From the NCBI GenBank assembly GCA_904420465.1, contig CAJFVL010000017.1, positions 1 through 32,526 of the forward strand: a stretch of DNA of 32,526 nucleotides. Reading direction: 5' to 3'. Made by a program: the position numbers and the translations under genes. This stretch comes from an uncultured Clostridium sp. Lineage in GTDB: Bacteria > Bacillota > Clostridia > Oscillospirales > Oscillospiraceae. Below, piece by piece: positions 7,221-17,033 of this stretch. Positions within the stretch are counted from its first letter, which is position 1. Every line of letters starts with the position of its first letter. The notes beneath the pieces were generated by a model. It made no database searches and had not been told where the DNA came from. It saw only the letters and a program-made list of their open reading frames with translations.

Positions 7221-7249
7221 TTGACAATCCCCTTGCTTTTTGCGATAAT
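7221..7249 (+). promoter_or_regulatory. promoter TTGACA-17-GATAAT upstream of degV-like gene
   Basis: TTGACA 7221-7226, GATAAT 7244-7249. Confidence 0.75.
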
Positions 7250-7299
7250 AGGTCTGAGATGGGCAGGCTGCGGCCATGCCTGACACAAAGGAGGCCAAC

Positions 7300-8163
7300 A
7301 TGGCTCGTATCAAATTTTCTACTGACTCCGCTTCTGACATTCCCTTATCGCTTTGGGAGGAGCTGGATATCCAGGTGCTCCCGTTCCCCATCGCCATGGG
7401 CGACAGAGAATACCGCGACGGCGTTGATTTCACTCCAGAGGAATTTTACAGCATGCTGCTTGCCGCTCCCCAGATCCCCACTCACGCCCAGCTCACCCCC
7501 TATGTGTTCAGCCAATGCTTTGAGGACTCCTGGAAGGCCGGATATACTGACCTGATTCACACCTGCATCAACTCCAAGGGCTCGGCCACCTACCAGAACG
7601 CCGTCCAGGCCCGGGAGGAATTTTATGAGGACCACCCCGAGGCCAGGGACAGCTTTCAAATCCACCTGATCGACTCCCGCAATTACACCATGAGCTATGG
7701 CTGGGCGGTGGTCCAGGGAGCCAGGATGGCCGCCCGGGGCTGCGGAGCGCTGGAAATTGTGGAATATATCCAGAATTGGATGGACCACGCGCGCGTGGTC
7801 TTTGTCCCCCTGGATCTGCGCTTTGCCAAGAAGTCGGGCCGGGTGTCGGCCGCCGCCGCCTTTGTGGGCGAGGCGCTGGGACTCAAGCCCATCATGACCT
7901 TTCAGGATGGCGATTCCAAAATTCTGTCCAAGGTACGCGGCGAAAAAAACGTCATTTCCAGTCTGACGGAAATGTGCAAAAAGGAGCGGGAGCCGGGCAG
8001 CCCCTATCTGCTCATCCGGGCGGGCAACGCCGAGCAGGCCGACCGGCTGCGGGAAGCCTGCGTCCAGGCGCTGGGAGAGGCGCCCGCCATGGAATATTTT
8101 ATCGGCGGCGTCATCGCCATCAACGCCGGGCCCAATTTGATTGGGCTGATTTACCGGGCCTGA
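7300..8163 (+). CDS. DegV family fatty-acid-binding protein
   Basis: MARIKFSTDSASDIPLSLWEELDIQVLPFPIAMGDREYRDGVDFTPEEFY...; RBS aaaggagg before ATG 7300. Confidence 0.92.
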   Translation: MARIKFSTDSASDIPLSLWEELDIQVLPFPIAMGDREYRDGVDFTPEEFYSMLLAAPQIPTHAQLTPYVFSQCFEDSWKAGYTDLIHTCINSKGSATYQNAVQAREEFYEDHPEARDSFQIHLIDSRNYTMSYGWAVVQGARMAARGCGALEIVEYIQNWMDHARVVFVPLDLRFAKKSGRVSAAAAFVGEALGLKPIMTFQDGDSKILSKVRGEKNVISSLTEMCKKEREPGSPYLLIRAGNAEQADRLREACVQALGEAPAMEYFIGGVIAINAGPNLIGLIYRA

Positions 8164-8351
8164 CCGGCTCTGCTTACCGCCGCCCCGGCATCCTGGGACG
8201 GCGGTCTCTTTCTGAGGCTGACTTGCGGGCATGTCCACCTTTTACAGTTTATTCATGAAATTTGTGGTATCCTTATTTAGGATTCAAAAACGGTCCATGG
8301 GCGGGCTCACCGCCCAACTTGAAAAGGCAGCCGGCGGCTGCAGAAGGCGGG

Positions 8352-9518
8352 ATGGAAATGAGACCTGGACAACTTTCCTGGCGGGAGCGCGGAATGCTGT
8401 GGTTCCGGCTGGGAATCCGCATCATTCTGACGGCGCTGGTGCTCTTTCTGCTGTGGCTGCTTGCTCCTCCCCTTTTATCCCTGTTCGCCCCCTTCCTTGC
8501 GGCACTGATTGTAGCCGTCATCCTGAACCCGCTGGTCCGGTGGTGCCAGCGTTGGCTGGGGCTGTCCCGCGGCCTTCTGACCCTGGTGATTCTGCTGCTG
8601 CTGTTCGGTCTGATTGGCGCAGTCCTGGCTTATCTGTTTTATGCGACAGTTCTGGAGCTGGCCTCTCTGGCTCAAAACTGGGAGGGCCTGCTGGACAACA
8701 TGCAGGCGGTGCTGGACCAGCTGGAGGCACTGTCCATTCACCTGTGGGAGCTTGTTCCCCCTCAGCTGACCCGCTTTCTGGATACAGTAAGCCAGGAGCT
8801 GGTCGACTGGCTGAAGAGTGTGGTGCCCAATCTGCTCAACAGCGTATTGGATTACACCACCAACGCGGCCATGGGCGTGCCGTCCTTTGTGGTGGCGCTG
8901 GTCATCTTCATCATGGCCTCCTATCTGCTGACAGCCGACTATCCCTACCTGCGCACCCGTCTGGCCCAGCACATGGACGAGGGGCTGCTGCGCTTCTGGA
9001 ACCAGCTGCGGGTGACCGCTCTGGGGGCCTTCGGCGGCTATTTAAAGGCGGAGCTGCTCCTCTCGGTGTGCGTATTCTTCATCCTTCTGGTCGGCTTTTT
9101 CCTGACCCATCAGCCATACGGGCTGCTGCTGGCTCTGATCCTGGCCATTATGGATTTTATCCCCATCATCGGCGCTGGCACCGTCATGGTGCCCTGGGCG
9201 GTCATCGCCCTGATCACCCAGGACTATCCCACTGCCATCGAGATGATGGTCATCTGGGGCATTATCGCCCTGTTCCGCCGGGTGATGGAGCCCAAATTTG
9301 TGGGCGATCAGACCGGCCTGTCCCCTATTTTGTCCCTTGTCAGCATCTATGTTGGCATGAAGGTGGCCGGCGTTTTGGGTATGGTTCTGGGACCCACCGT
9401 CCTGCTGGTCATTCTGAATGTGGCCGGCATGGGAATGTTCCGCGGGCTGCGGCTGGATGTGGAGGCTGCAGCACGGGACATCGCCGCGATTTTGTCCGTT
9501 CGTCCCGACCATCACTGA
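8352..9518 (+). CDS. AI-2E family transporter (membrane permease)
   Basis: Multi-TM protein with conserved GVPSFVVALVIFIMASYLLTADY and DFIPIIGAGTVMVPWAVIALI...PKFVGDQTGLSPILSLVSIYVGMKVAGVLGMVLGP. Confidence 0.9.
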   Translation: MEMRPGQLSWRERGMLWFRLGIRIILTALVLFLLWLLAPPLLSLFAPFLAALIVAVILNPLVRWCQRWLGLSRGLLTLVILLLLFGLIGAVLAYLFYATVLELASLAQNWEGLLDNMQAVLDQLEALSIHLWELVPPQLTRFLDTVSQELVDWLKSVVPNLLNSVLDYTTNAAMGVPSFVVALVIFIMASYLLTADYPYLRTRLAQHMDEGLLRFWNQLRVTALGAFGGYLKAELLLSVCVFFILLVGFFLTHQPYGLLLALILAIMDFIPIIGAGTVMVPWAVIALITQDYPTAIEMMVIWGIIALFRRVMEPKFVGDQTGLSPILSLVSIYVGMKVAGVLGMVLGPTVLLVILNVAGMGMFRGLRLDVEAAARDIAAILSVRPDHH

Positions 9519-9542
9519 GGCACCTGACAGCTTTTCCCATTT

Positions 9543-9566
9543 GAGACCCGCCGGACGGCGGGTCTC
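9543..9566 (+). terminator. hairpin terminator
   Basis: gagacccgcc-ggac-ggcgggtctc, 10-bp perfect stem followed by ggtttattt. Confidence 0.6.
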
Positions 9567-9726
9567 GGTTTATTTCGGGAAAGTTAAAAAAACTGTGTAT
9601 TTTTCTTCATGCTTTTTTCATATTTTTCGGCTATCATAGACACTGCAGATCAGGGAGAAGATCCAGACGGGCGCGGTCCCGTCCATCAATTTGGAAAAGC
9701 AGCCTTTTGAGAGGAGCGTTTTGAGT

Positions 9727-11112
9727 ATGGATGAATTCAAATTTTACAACAGCGAAAACGACGGCTATCGCGGTGGGTTCGGAGACTACTCCGATCCTGT
9801 CCCCGCCTCCGGCGGCGACCCGCAGCCGGGCGGACAGGCCCCCAAGAAGAAAAAGGGCCGCGCGGTTCGAATTGTGGCTCTGGCGCTGGCCTGTGTGCTG
9901 GTGGGGGGCGCCTCCGGAATCGGCGGCGCGGTGGTCTACCACCGGATCACCGGCCAGGACAACGCCACCACCATTTATGAGAGCGACCCCAACATCAAGG
10001 TCAATACGGTGGTCAACTCCAATAACGGACAGCCCATGACAGCCGAACAGCTCTACGCCGCCAACCTGGCTTCCTGCGTGGGCATCACGGTAAACACCAC
10101 GGTGAACATCTTCGGCCAGACCACCACCTCCGCCGCCAGCGGCTCCGGCTTCGTGCTGACCCAGGACGGCTACATCGTCACCAACTACCATGTCATTGAG
10201 GACGCGGTCAACGACTCCTCCGTCTCCATCGTGGTGTCCTTTGCCAACGGCGACCAATACGACGCCACCCTGGTGGGCGGCGAGCGTGACAACGACGTGG
10301 CCGTGCTGAAGATCGAGGCCACCGGCCTGCAGCCCGTCACCCTGGGCGACTCTGACCAGCTGGTGGTGGGCGAGGCTGTTTACACCATCGGCAACCCCCT
10401 GGGTGAGCTGACCTACACCCTCACCGACGGCATTGTATCCGCCCTGGACCGGCTCATCACTACCTCCAGTACCAATCCGGATACCGGCCGCGAAGAAAGC
10501 ATCACTCTGAATGTGCTGCAGACCAACTGCGCCATCAACCCGGGCAACTCCGGCGGCCCGCTGTTTGACAGCTACGGCAACGTGGTGGGCATTGTCTCCG
10601 CCAAGTACACTCAGTCCACCTCCGGCGTCTCCGCCGAGGGTCTGGGCTTCGCCCTCCCCATCAACGACGTCAAGCAGATTCTGGCCGACCTGATTGAGCA
10701 CGGCTATGTCACCGGCAAGCCCTATCTGGGCATCCAGGTGAATGTGGTGGACGAGGCCGCCCAGCGCTATGGCATTCCCGCCGGCGCCGTGGTGGAATAT
10801 GTGGCCGAGGGGTCCTGCGCCCAGGCGGCCGGCCTCCAGGTCAATGACATCATCATCGCCATCGACAACACCGCTGTAGACTCTCCCTCCGCCCTGACGG
10901 CGGCCCTGTCCACCAATTACAAGGCCGGAGACACCGCCGTTCTGACGGTGGTCCGAGACCAGCAGGAGGTGCAGCTTACCGTGACGCTGGACGAGCAGAA
11001 TGCCCAGACCGAGGCGGCCAACCAGAGCAACCAGCAGCAGACCCAGCAGAATCAAGGCCAGCAGGGCTCCGACAGCTATTATCAGTTCCCCTTCGGCGGT
11101 TTCTTCTGGTAA
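9727..11112 (+). CDS. htrA: HtrA/DegP-like trypsin serine protease with PDZ domain, membrane anchored
   Basis: TM segment IVALALACVLVGGASGIGGAVVY; GSGFVLTQDGYIVTNYHVI, DNDVAVLKIEA, NPGNSGGPLFD; PDZ GIPAGAVVEYVAEGSCAQAAGLQVNDIIIAIDN. Confidence 0.95.
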   Translation: MDEFKFYNSENDGYRGGFGDYSDPVPASGGDPQPGGQAPKKKKGRAVRIVALALACVLVGGASGIGGAVVYHRITGQDNATTIYESDPNIKVNTVVNSNNGQPMTAEQLYAANLASCVGITVNTTVNIFGQTTTSAASGSGFVLTQDGYIVTNYHVIEDAVNDSSVSIVVSFANGDQYDATLVGGERDNDVAVLKIEATGLQPVTLGDSDQLVVGEAVYTIGNPLGELTYTLTDGIVSALDRLITTSSTNPDTGREESITLNVLQTNCAINPGNSGGPLFDSYGNVVGIVSAKYTQSTSGVSAEGLGFALPINDVKQILADLIEHGYVTGKPYLGIQVNVVDEAAQRYGIPAGAVVEYVAEGSCAQAAGLQVNDIIIAIDNTAVDSPSALTAALSTNYKAGDTAVLTVVRDQQEVQLTVTLDEQNAQTEAANQSNQQQTQQNQGQQGSDSYYQFPFGGFFW

Positions 11113-11158
11113 GCCGCCAGGGGATGACCCGTTTCTTCCTCCCTTTGACGTTGGGCCC

Positions 11159-11182
11159 CGCCCGCTGCCCAGGCAGCGGGCG
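11159..11182 (+). terminator. strong hairpin downstream of htrA
   Basis: cgcccgctgcc-ca-ggcagcgggcg, 11-bp perfect stem; T-tract weak. Confidence 0.5.
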
Positions 11183-11305
11183 AGGCCCTTAATCGACGAA
11201 AGAATTCCTGCGCTCGGGAAGAAGGCGGTAACCGGCGGGGCAAACAGTCAGCCTCTCAAAAATCCGTCCCGCAGCAGGCAAAAAGGCGTCTTTGCACCAA
11301 AAAGG

Positions 11306-11333
11306 TAGACAAACGGGAAAAAGGAGCTATAAT
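11306..11333 (+). promoter_or_regulatory. promoter TAGACA-16-TATAAT upstream of DEAD-box helicase
   Basis: TAGACA 11306-11311, TATAAT 11328-11333. Confidence 0.7.
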
Positions 11334-11518
11334 ATTACTGGAAAAAGGAAGCTGGGCGGAACACGCCCCCGCAGGCGCGGCCGCACGCCCGGAGAGGCGG
11401 AGGGCGCCGTCTGGCAGGATTCGAGGCCGCGCCGGGAAAAACGGCGTTCTGACATCTGTGTGTCTGTGGGTAGGCCTTGGATCGGCACATCTCACACAGA
11501 AAGGAACGGCGTAATATT

Positions 11519-12700
11519 ATGGAGATCAACGGACAGCAGGTAAACGACCGGGCGGAGTACGCCCAGCTGGGGCTCTCCCCCCAGATCATGCAGGCTATCG
11601 AAAAGAAGGGATACGTCCAGGCCACCCCCATTCAGGTGGGGGCCATTCCCTGCTTCATGGAGTGGAAGGACGTCATCGCCAAAGCCCCTACCGGAACAGG
11701 CAAAACCTTTGCCTTCGGCATCCCCATGGTGGAGCACATTGACCCGGCGGACAGTCAGCTCCAGGCCCTGGTGCTGGCTCCCACCCGTGAGCTGGCCCTT
11801 CAGATTCAGGACGAGCTGCGGGACCTGTGCGCCTTCAAGGAAGGGGTGCGGGTGGCCTGTCTCTACGGAGGACAGCCCATCGACAAGCAGATCACGCAGC
11901 TGAAGAAGCTGCCCCAGATCGTGGTGGCCACTCCGGGCCGGCTGATGGATCACATGAAGCGGCGCACCGTCCGCCTGGACAAGGTCCAGACCGTGGTGCT
12001 GGACGAGGCCGACCGGATGCTGGACATGGGCTTTGTCCGCGACGTGACCCACATTCTGGACAAGATGCCCAAGCGGCGCAACCTGGGCATGTTCTCCGCC
12101 ACCATCTCCCGGGAGGTGCTGGATATCTCCTGGGTATACCAGCGGGACCCGGTGGAGATCACCGTCCCAGCCGATCAGGAGAACCGTCCTGACATTGTCC
12201 AGTACCGTCTGGACGTGGAGCGCAACGAGAAGGCGGACACCCTGGCCAGGCTGGTGGACATGGGCGGCTATGAGCGGGTCATCGCCTTCTGCAACACCAA
12301 GAATATGACCGACCGGCTCTCCGGCCTGCTTCAGATGCGCGGGCTGTCCTGTCAGGCCATCCACGGGGATATTCAGCAGGCGGTCCGGGAACGGACCTTG
12401 AAGAAATTCCGGGAGGGCAAGATCCGGGTTCTGGCCGCCACCGACGTGGCCGCCCGCGGACTGGACATTGACGACGTGGACGCGGTGTTCAACTATGACG
12501 TGCCCGACGAAAATGAATATTACATCCACCGCATCGGCCGGACCGGACGGGCCAGACGCCACGGGGTGGCCTTCACCCTGGTCTCCACCGTAAGCGAGAG
12601 CCTGCGCATGGATGATATTCAGAAAAACACAGGCAACACCATCCGCCCTGTCCACTTCAATGAGCGGGGTGATCTGGTGGCATCCGTCGAACGGGCATGA
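11519..12700 (+). CDS. DEAD-box RNA helicase
   Basis: Q motif, APTGTGKTFAF, PTRELA, TPGR, DEAD, SAT, HRIGRTGR motifs. Confidence 0.96.
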   Translation: MEINGQQVNDRAEYAQLGLSPQIMQAIEKKGYVQATPIQVGAIPCFMEWKDVIAKAPTGTGKTFAFGIPMVEHIDPADSQLQALVLAPTRELALQIQDELRDLCAFKEGVRVACLYGGQPIDKQITQLKKLPQIVVATPGRLMDHMKRRTVRLDKVQTVVLDEADRMLDMGFVRDVTHILDKMPKRRNLGMFSATISREVLDISWVYQRDPVEITVPADQENRPDIVQYRLDVERNEKADTLARLVDMGGYERVIAFCNTKNMTDRLSGLLQMRGLSCQAIHGDIQQAVRERTLKKFREGKIRVLAATDVAARGLDIDDVDAVFNYDVPDENEYYIHRIGRTGRARRHGVAFTLVSTVSESLRMDDIQKNTGNTIRPVHFNERGDLVASVERA

Positions 12701-13284
12701 AAAAAGAGAAGCTGTCCCGGGCGCCCATAGGGCTGAATCTGGTGGTCTGCTTTTTAATTCCTGTCTGCACGGTTCTATTTGCCGGAAATGCACCATGGCT
12801 GACCTCCAATTTTTCCGTTATTGCCGTATCGGGAAAAGAACAATATCAAGATTTTTGGCGGTGGGGACTGCTGGTAGGCGGATATTTTGCGGTAGTTCTG
12901 TTTCAAATTGGCAGTACCTTTGCCGACCGCGGGGTGCGGCAGGCAATCTATCTGATTACGCTGACCTCATGCGCTTGTTTGGGATGCGCCATGCTGTTTC
13001 CCTACCTGCCCCAATTTCTGCCTCGTGTGGCTTTTCTGCATGTTCTGTGGGCCGGCACCGCCTGTATTCTCCTGATGCTTGTGCTTTTTCTTGCTTTGGC
13101 CTGCGGCTGGCGGGAGGACCGCAGCCGATACGCTTCGCTCCTTCTTGCGTGGGCAGGCATCGCCGCGGGCTCCCTCCTGCTTTTGGCCGCGGCCGGAATG
13201 GTAAGCAGCATGCTGGAGGTGTTCTTCACGCTGTCCAGCACACTGCTGTGCCGCCTGCTCTGGCTGTGCCGGAAACGCAGCTAG
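12697..13284 (+). CDS. hypothetical multi-pass membrane protein
   Basis: ATGA overlap with helicase stop; several hydrophobic segments. Confidence 0.6.
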   Translation: MKKEKLSRAPIGLNLVVCFLIPVCTVLFAGNAPWLTSNFSVIAVSGKEQYQDFWRWGLLVGGYFAVVLFQIGSTFADRGVRQAIYLITLTSCACLGCAMLFPYLPQFLPRVAFLHVLWAGTACILLMLVLFLALACGWREDRSRYASLLLAWAGIAAGSLLLLAAAGMVSSMLEVFFTLSSTLLCRLLWLCRKRS

Positions 13285-13397
13285 GTACAAATTTTATCTG
13301 TTTTTAATTCTTCCCTTATGGATTTTTCAATGGAAGCAGCGTATTCTGATAGCAGAAGCAAAACGCCCCCAGACCAAATTTTTAGGAGTGAGTATGA

Positions 13398-13607
13398 ATG
13401 GGAAGCAAGCGGTTATACAGGACGGAAGGACCATACAAAATGCTGTGCGGCGTGTGCGGCGGCCTGGCAGAGTATTTTGACATCGACCCCACCCTGATCC
13501 GTGTGGGCTGGGTTATCGCCTTCTTTCTGGGCAGCCTGGGCTTCTGGGCCTATCTGATCTGCGCCATTATCATGCCGAAAAAAAGTGACGTCTACCCCGG
13601 TTATTGA
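13398..13607 (+). CDS. PspC domain protein
   Basis: KRLYRTEGPYKMLCGVCGGLAEYFDIDPTLIRVGWVIAFFLGSLGFWAYLICAIIMP. Confidence 0.92.
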   Translation: MGSKRLYRTEGPYKMLCGVCGGLAEYFDIDPTLIRVGWVIAFFLGSLGFWAYLICAIIMPKKSDVYPGY

Positions 13608-13715
13608 CCGTCAAAAAACCGTCAAAGCCGCAAGTCCGGCCCAGTGCCGGCTTCAAGGAAAAGAGCGCCCCCTGGCAGGGGCCGCTCCACCCGTTCAACG
13701 AGAGGAGGCAGGGGC

Positions 13716-14594
13716 ATGACAACCGTTCGCCCCTCCGTTCCCGCGGATGTGACCATCCAGCGGGAGCTGTGGAAGCTGGCCTTTGGAGATCAAGACGCCT
13801 ATATTGACAACTTTTACCGCACCTACTACCGCCCGGAGCTGGTTATCGTGCTGGAGGAGGCGGGGGCCGTCCGGGCCATGACCGCCTGGTTTGACACCGC
13901 CTTCGTGGTGCCCGGCCGTGGGGAGTACCGCTGCGCCTACCTGTATGCGGTGGCCACCCACCCGGACTGGCGGGGGCGGGGGCTGGCGGGCCGGCTGCTG
14001 GCGGGGGCGGACGACTATTTCCGTTCCCTGGGCATCCCCGCCGTCTCCACCGTCCCGGCGGAGCCCTCCCTCCACGACTTTTTCGGGCGGAATGGCTTTC
14101 GGGAGTGTTTTCGCCACTTTGAGGGGACCCTCACGCCCGGGGAGCTTCCCCCGGCCCGGGAACCTGTCCTCCGGCGGACCGCCCCGGCGGAGTACGGCAG
14201 GGTACGGGAGCAGCTTCTGTCCGGGCTCCCCCACATCGCCTATCCGGAGGACGCCCTTCGGTATCAGGAGGGCTGCTGTGCTCTGGGAACCGGCGGCTTG
14301 TTCGTGGGGGACACCCCCGACGGGCCGGCATGCCTGTGTGCCGAGGATGCGGGAGGCGGGTTGGTGATCGTCAAGGAGTACCTGGGCAGCCCCGCCGCCC
14401 GCCGTCTGACCCTGCCGGATCTGTGCCGCGCCGCCCCGGCGGAGCGCTGGCTGGTCCGATGCCCGCGCCCTCAGGGGGAGAATCCCGCCGGCCAGACCCT
14501 GGGCCTGTTCGGCATGCTCAAGTGGCTGGACCCCCAGCTGGAGCAGAGCTGGGACTGGTCCTCCGCCGCCTACCTTGGTCTGGCATTTGACTGA
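13716..14594 (+). CDS. GNAT family N-acetyltransferase
   Basis: GNAT motif A AYLYAVATHPDWRGRGLAGRLLAGADDYFRSLGIPAVSTVPAEPSLHDFFGRNGF; RBS gaggaggcagggg. Confidence 0.9.
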   Translation: MTTVRPSVPADVTIQRELWKLAFGDQDAYIDNFYRTYYRPELVIVLEEAGAVRAMTAWFDTAFVVPGRGEYRCAYLYAVATHPDWRGRGLAGRLLAGADDYFRSLGIPAVSTVPAEPSLHDFFGRNGFRECFRHFEGTLTPGELPPAREPVLRRTAPAEYGRVREQLLSGLPHIAYPEDALRYQEGCCALGTGGLFVGDTPDGPACLCAEDAGGGLVIVKEYLGSPAARRLTLPDLCRAAPAERWLVRCPRPQGENPAGQTLGLFGMLKWLDPQLEQSWDWSSAAYLGLAFD

Positions 14595-14612
14595 AAACTT
14601 GCATTTTAATAT

Positions 14613-14649
14613 AAAAAGCGGCTGTTCCCTATCGGAGCAGCCGCTTTTT
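14613..14649 (+). terminator. Rho-independent terminator
   Basis: aaaaagcggctg...cagccgcttttt, 12-bp perfect stem with T-run. Confidence 0.9.
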
Positions 14650-14877
14650 GCGGGCAGCCAGCCTCTGGATTGAGGAACATAATTTCTGCCACAGCCTTTT
14701 CGTTGTGGCAGCCCCCACAAAAATCATGCTTTACTCTTTCTTTTTTTGTGCTATGCTATACACGTTCCAAGGAAAAAGAGAAAATTTCTCCTGGAAAAGC
14801 TGCCAGAAGAAAGGTTTTGCAAAATTTCCGTCAAAAAGGCAAACCGCTGAACTTACTTGCAGGAGGAGACAAACGCC

Positions 14878-16227
14878 ATGAATCAGTACATTGAGAAAGT
14901 TCTTGCCGCCACAAAAGCCAAAAATGCCAACGAGCCCGAGTTTCTCCAGACCGTGGAAGAGGTCCTCTCTTCCCTGGACCCGGTGATCGAGGCTCACCCC
15001 GAGTATGAGAAGGCCGCCCTGCTGGAGCGGATGGTGGAGCCCGAGCGGGTGGTGGAGTTCCGGGTCACCTGGATGGATGACCAGGGCGCTTATCATGTCA
15101 ACCGCGGCTACCGCGTGCAGTATAACGGCGCCCTGGGCCCCTACAAGGGCGGCCTGCGCTTCCACCCCTCTGTCAACCTGTCCATTATGAAGTTCCTGGG
15201 CTTTGAGCAGACCTTCAAGGACAGCCTGACCACTCTGCCCATCGGCGGCGCCAAGGGCGGCTCTGACTTTGACCCCCGCGGCAAGAGCGACGCCGAGGTC
15301 ATGCGCTTCTGCCAGGCCTTTATGACCGAGCTGTACCGCCACATCGGGCCCGACATCGACGTGCCCGCCGGCGACATCGGCGTGGGCGCCCGGGAGATCG
15401 GCTACCTGTACGGCCAGTACCGCCGCATCAAGGGCGCCTTTGAAAACGGCGTGATCACCGGCAAGGGCTTCTCCTACGGCGGCTCCCTGATGCGTCCCGA
15501 GGCCACCGGCTTCGGCGCCGCCTATTACGCCAACGAGGTCCTGAAGCACGAGCATGATACCTTCGAGGGCAAGACGGTGGCCATCTCCGGCTTCGGCAAT
15601 GTGGCCTGGGGCCTGTGCCAGAAGGTGGCCCAGCTGGGCGGCAAGGTGGTCACCCTGTCCGGTCCCGACGGCTATATCTACGATCCCGACGGCATCAACA
15701 CCAAGGAAAAGTATGATTATCTGCTGGAGATGCGTGCCTCCGGCCGGGACAAGGTTCAGGACTACGCCGATAAGTTCGGCTGCGAGTTCCACGCCGGCGA
15801 GAAGCCCTGGGGCCGCAAGGTGGACATCATCATGCCCTCCGCCACCCAGAACGACGTGACCATGGAGTGGGCCGAGAAGATTGTGGCCAACGGCATCAAG
15901 TACTACATCGAAGTGGCCAACATGCCCACCACCAACGACGCCCTGCGCTATATGATGAGCCAGAAGAACATGATCGTCGCCCCCTCCAAGGCGGTCAACG
16001 CCGGCGGCGTCATCGGCTCCGCCCTGGAGATGGCCCAGAACTCCGAGCGGCTGTTCTGGACCGCCGAGGAAGTGGACGAGAAGCTGCATCGCATCATCAT
16101 CAATATCCACGATTCTTCCGTCAAGGCCGCCGAGCAGTACGGCCTGGGCTATAACCTGGTGGCCGGCGCCAACATCGCGGGCTTCCAACGGGTGGCCGAC
16201 GCCATGATGGCCCAGGGCACCTTCTGA
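14878..16227 (+). CDS. gdhA: NADP-specific glutamate dehydrogenase
   Basis: FRVTWMDDQGAYHVNRGYRVQYNGALGPYKGGLRFHPSVNLSIMKFLGFEQTFKDSLTTLPIGGAKGGSDFDPRGKSDAEVMRFCQAFMTEL. Confidence 0.97.
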   Translation: MNQYIEKVLAATKAKNANEPEFLQTVEEVLSSLDPVIEAHPEYEKAALLERMVEPERVVEFRVTWMDDQGAYHVNRGYRVQYNGALGPYKGGLRFHPSVNLSIMKFLGFEQTFKDSLTTLPIGGAKGGSDFDPRGKSDAEVMRFCQAFMTELYRHIGPDIDVPAGDIGVGAREIGYLYGQYRRIKGAFENGVITGKGFSYGGSLMRPEATGFGAAYYANEVLKHEHDTFEGKTVAISGFGNVAWGLCQKVAQLGGKVVTLSGPDGYIYDPDGINTKEKYDYLLEMRASGRDKVQDYADKFGCEFHAGEKPWGRKVDIIMPSATQNDVTMEWAEKIVANGIKYYIEVANMPTTNDALRYMMSQKNMIVAPSKAVNAGGVIGSALEMAQNSERLFWTAEEVDEKLHRIIINIHDSSVKAAEQYGLGYNLVAGANIAGFQRVADAMMAQGTF

Positions 16228-16258
16228 TATGACCTGACCCCTCTCTTTCTTCCCCTGT

Positions 16259-16286
16259 CCGGCGGGTACCTCCCGGTGCCCGCCGG
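16259..16286 (+). terminator. GC-rich hairpin downstream of gdhA
   Basis: ccggcggg...cccgccgg followed by aattattttgcaaatttttt. Confidence 0.65.
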
Positions 16287-16376
16287 AATTATTTTGCAAA
16301 TTTTTTCCTGACCCCGCAACCAAAGCCGCATTTTTGCGTCCTGACAGGTGAAACCACCAAATTAGGAGGGATCTGA

Positions 16377-17012
16377 ATGAAACAGGGGACAAAACGGCTG
16401 GCGACCGCTCTGGCCGCGGCGGCCGCCTTTCTGCTTTGGATGTGGCGGGGGCTGACTCCGCCGGCCCCCCAGCCCGGCTTTATGCCCGGCGGCGCCATGG
16501 CAGAGCCGCTGGGGGCGGCGGTGGGAGCGCTGCTGGCCGCGGCGGCGGCCGGTTTTCTGGTCCGCCGCCTCCTCCGGGGGCTGGACCGGCTGAAGCTCTC
16601 CGCCCGCAAGCAGGGGCTGCTGCTGGCCGCGCTGGCCCTTGCGTTCTGCCTGCTGGCGTGGTACGCTTGGGGACGGGGAAGCCGCCCCTTCGCCCACCTG
16701 GAGGGAGCGGATCTGGTATCGGCCACCGTCCACCTCTCCCCGCCCGACGTGACGCTGGAGCTGGACCGGGCGGAACTGGACGAGCTGGCAGGGCTGCTGC
16801 GGGAGGTGGTCGTCTACGAGCGGGACGGCAGCTGGACGGAGTACGCCGGCCAGGCGGTGACCTACACCCTGGAGCTGGCTGGCGGCCTCACCTGCACTGT
16901 AACGGACTACAACCCCTTCCTGATTCTGGACGGAGTGGGCTACCGCACCAAATATGAGCCCTGCGAGGCCCTGAACAGCTTTGGAAACCGGCTGCTGCGG
17001 GGCTATCCCTGA
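16377..17012 (+). CDS. hypothetical membrane protein
   Basis: RBS aggagg upstream; N-terminal hydrophobic segments. Confidence 0.65.
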   Translation: MKQGTKRLATALAAAAAFLLWMWRGLTPPAPQPGFMPGGAMAEPLGAAVGALLAAAAAGFLVRRLLRGLDRLKLSARKQGLLLAALALAFCLLAWYAWGRGSRPFAHLEGADLVSATVHLSPPDVTLELDRAELDELAGLLREVVVYERDGSWTEYAGQAVTYTLELAGGLTCTVTDYNPFLILDGVGYRTKYEPCEALNSFGNRLLRGYP

Positions 17013-17033
17013 TCTGATACGGAGGAGACCGCC

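Noticed and set aside
8176-8205. accgccg/cggcggt hairpin after the DegV gene as a terminator
   Set aside because: Large loop and no T-run; not strong enough to list as a feature.
9634-11055. 473-aa minus-strand ORF antisense to htrA
   Set aside because: Gly/Val/His-rich shadow ORF; sense strand is clearly an HtrA-like protease.
11492-12796. 434-aa minus-strand ORF antisense to the DEAD-box helicase
   Set aside because: Shadow ORF; sense gene has all helicase motifs.
14731-16392. 553-aa minus-strand ORF antisense to gdhA
   Set aside because: Shadow ORF over a strongly conserved glutamate dehydrogenase gene.
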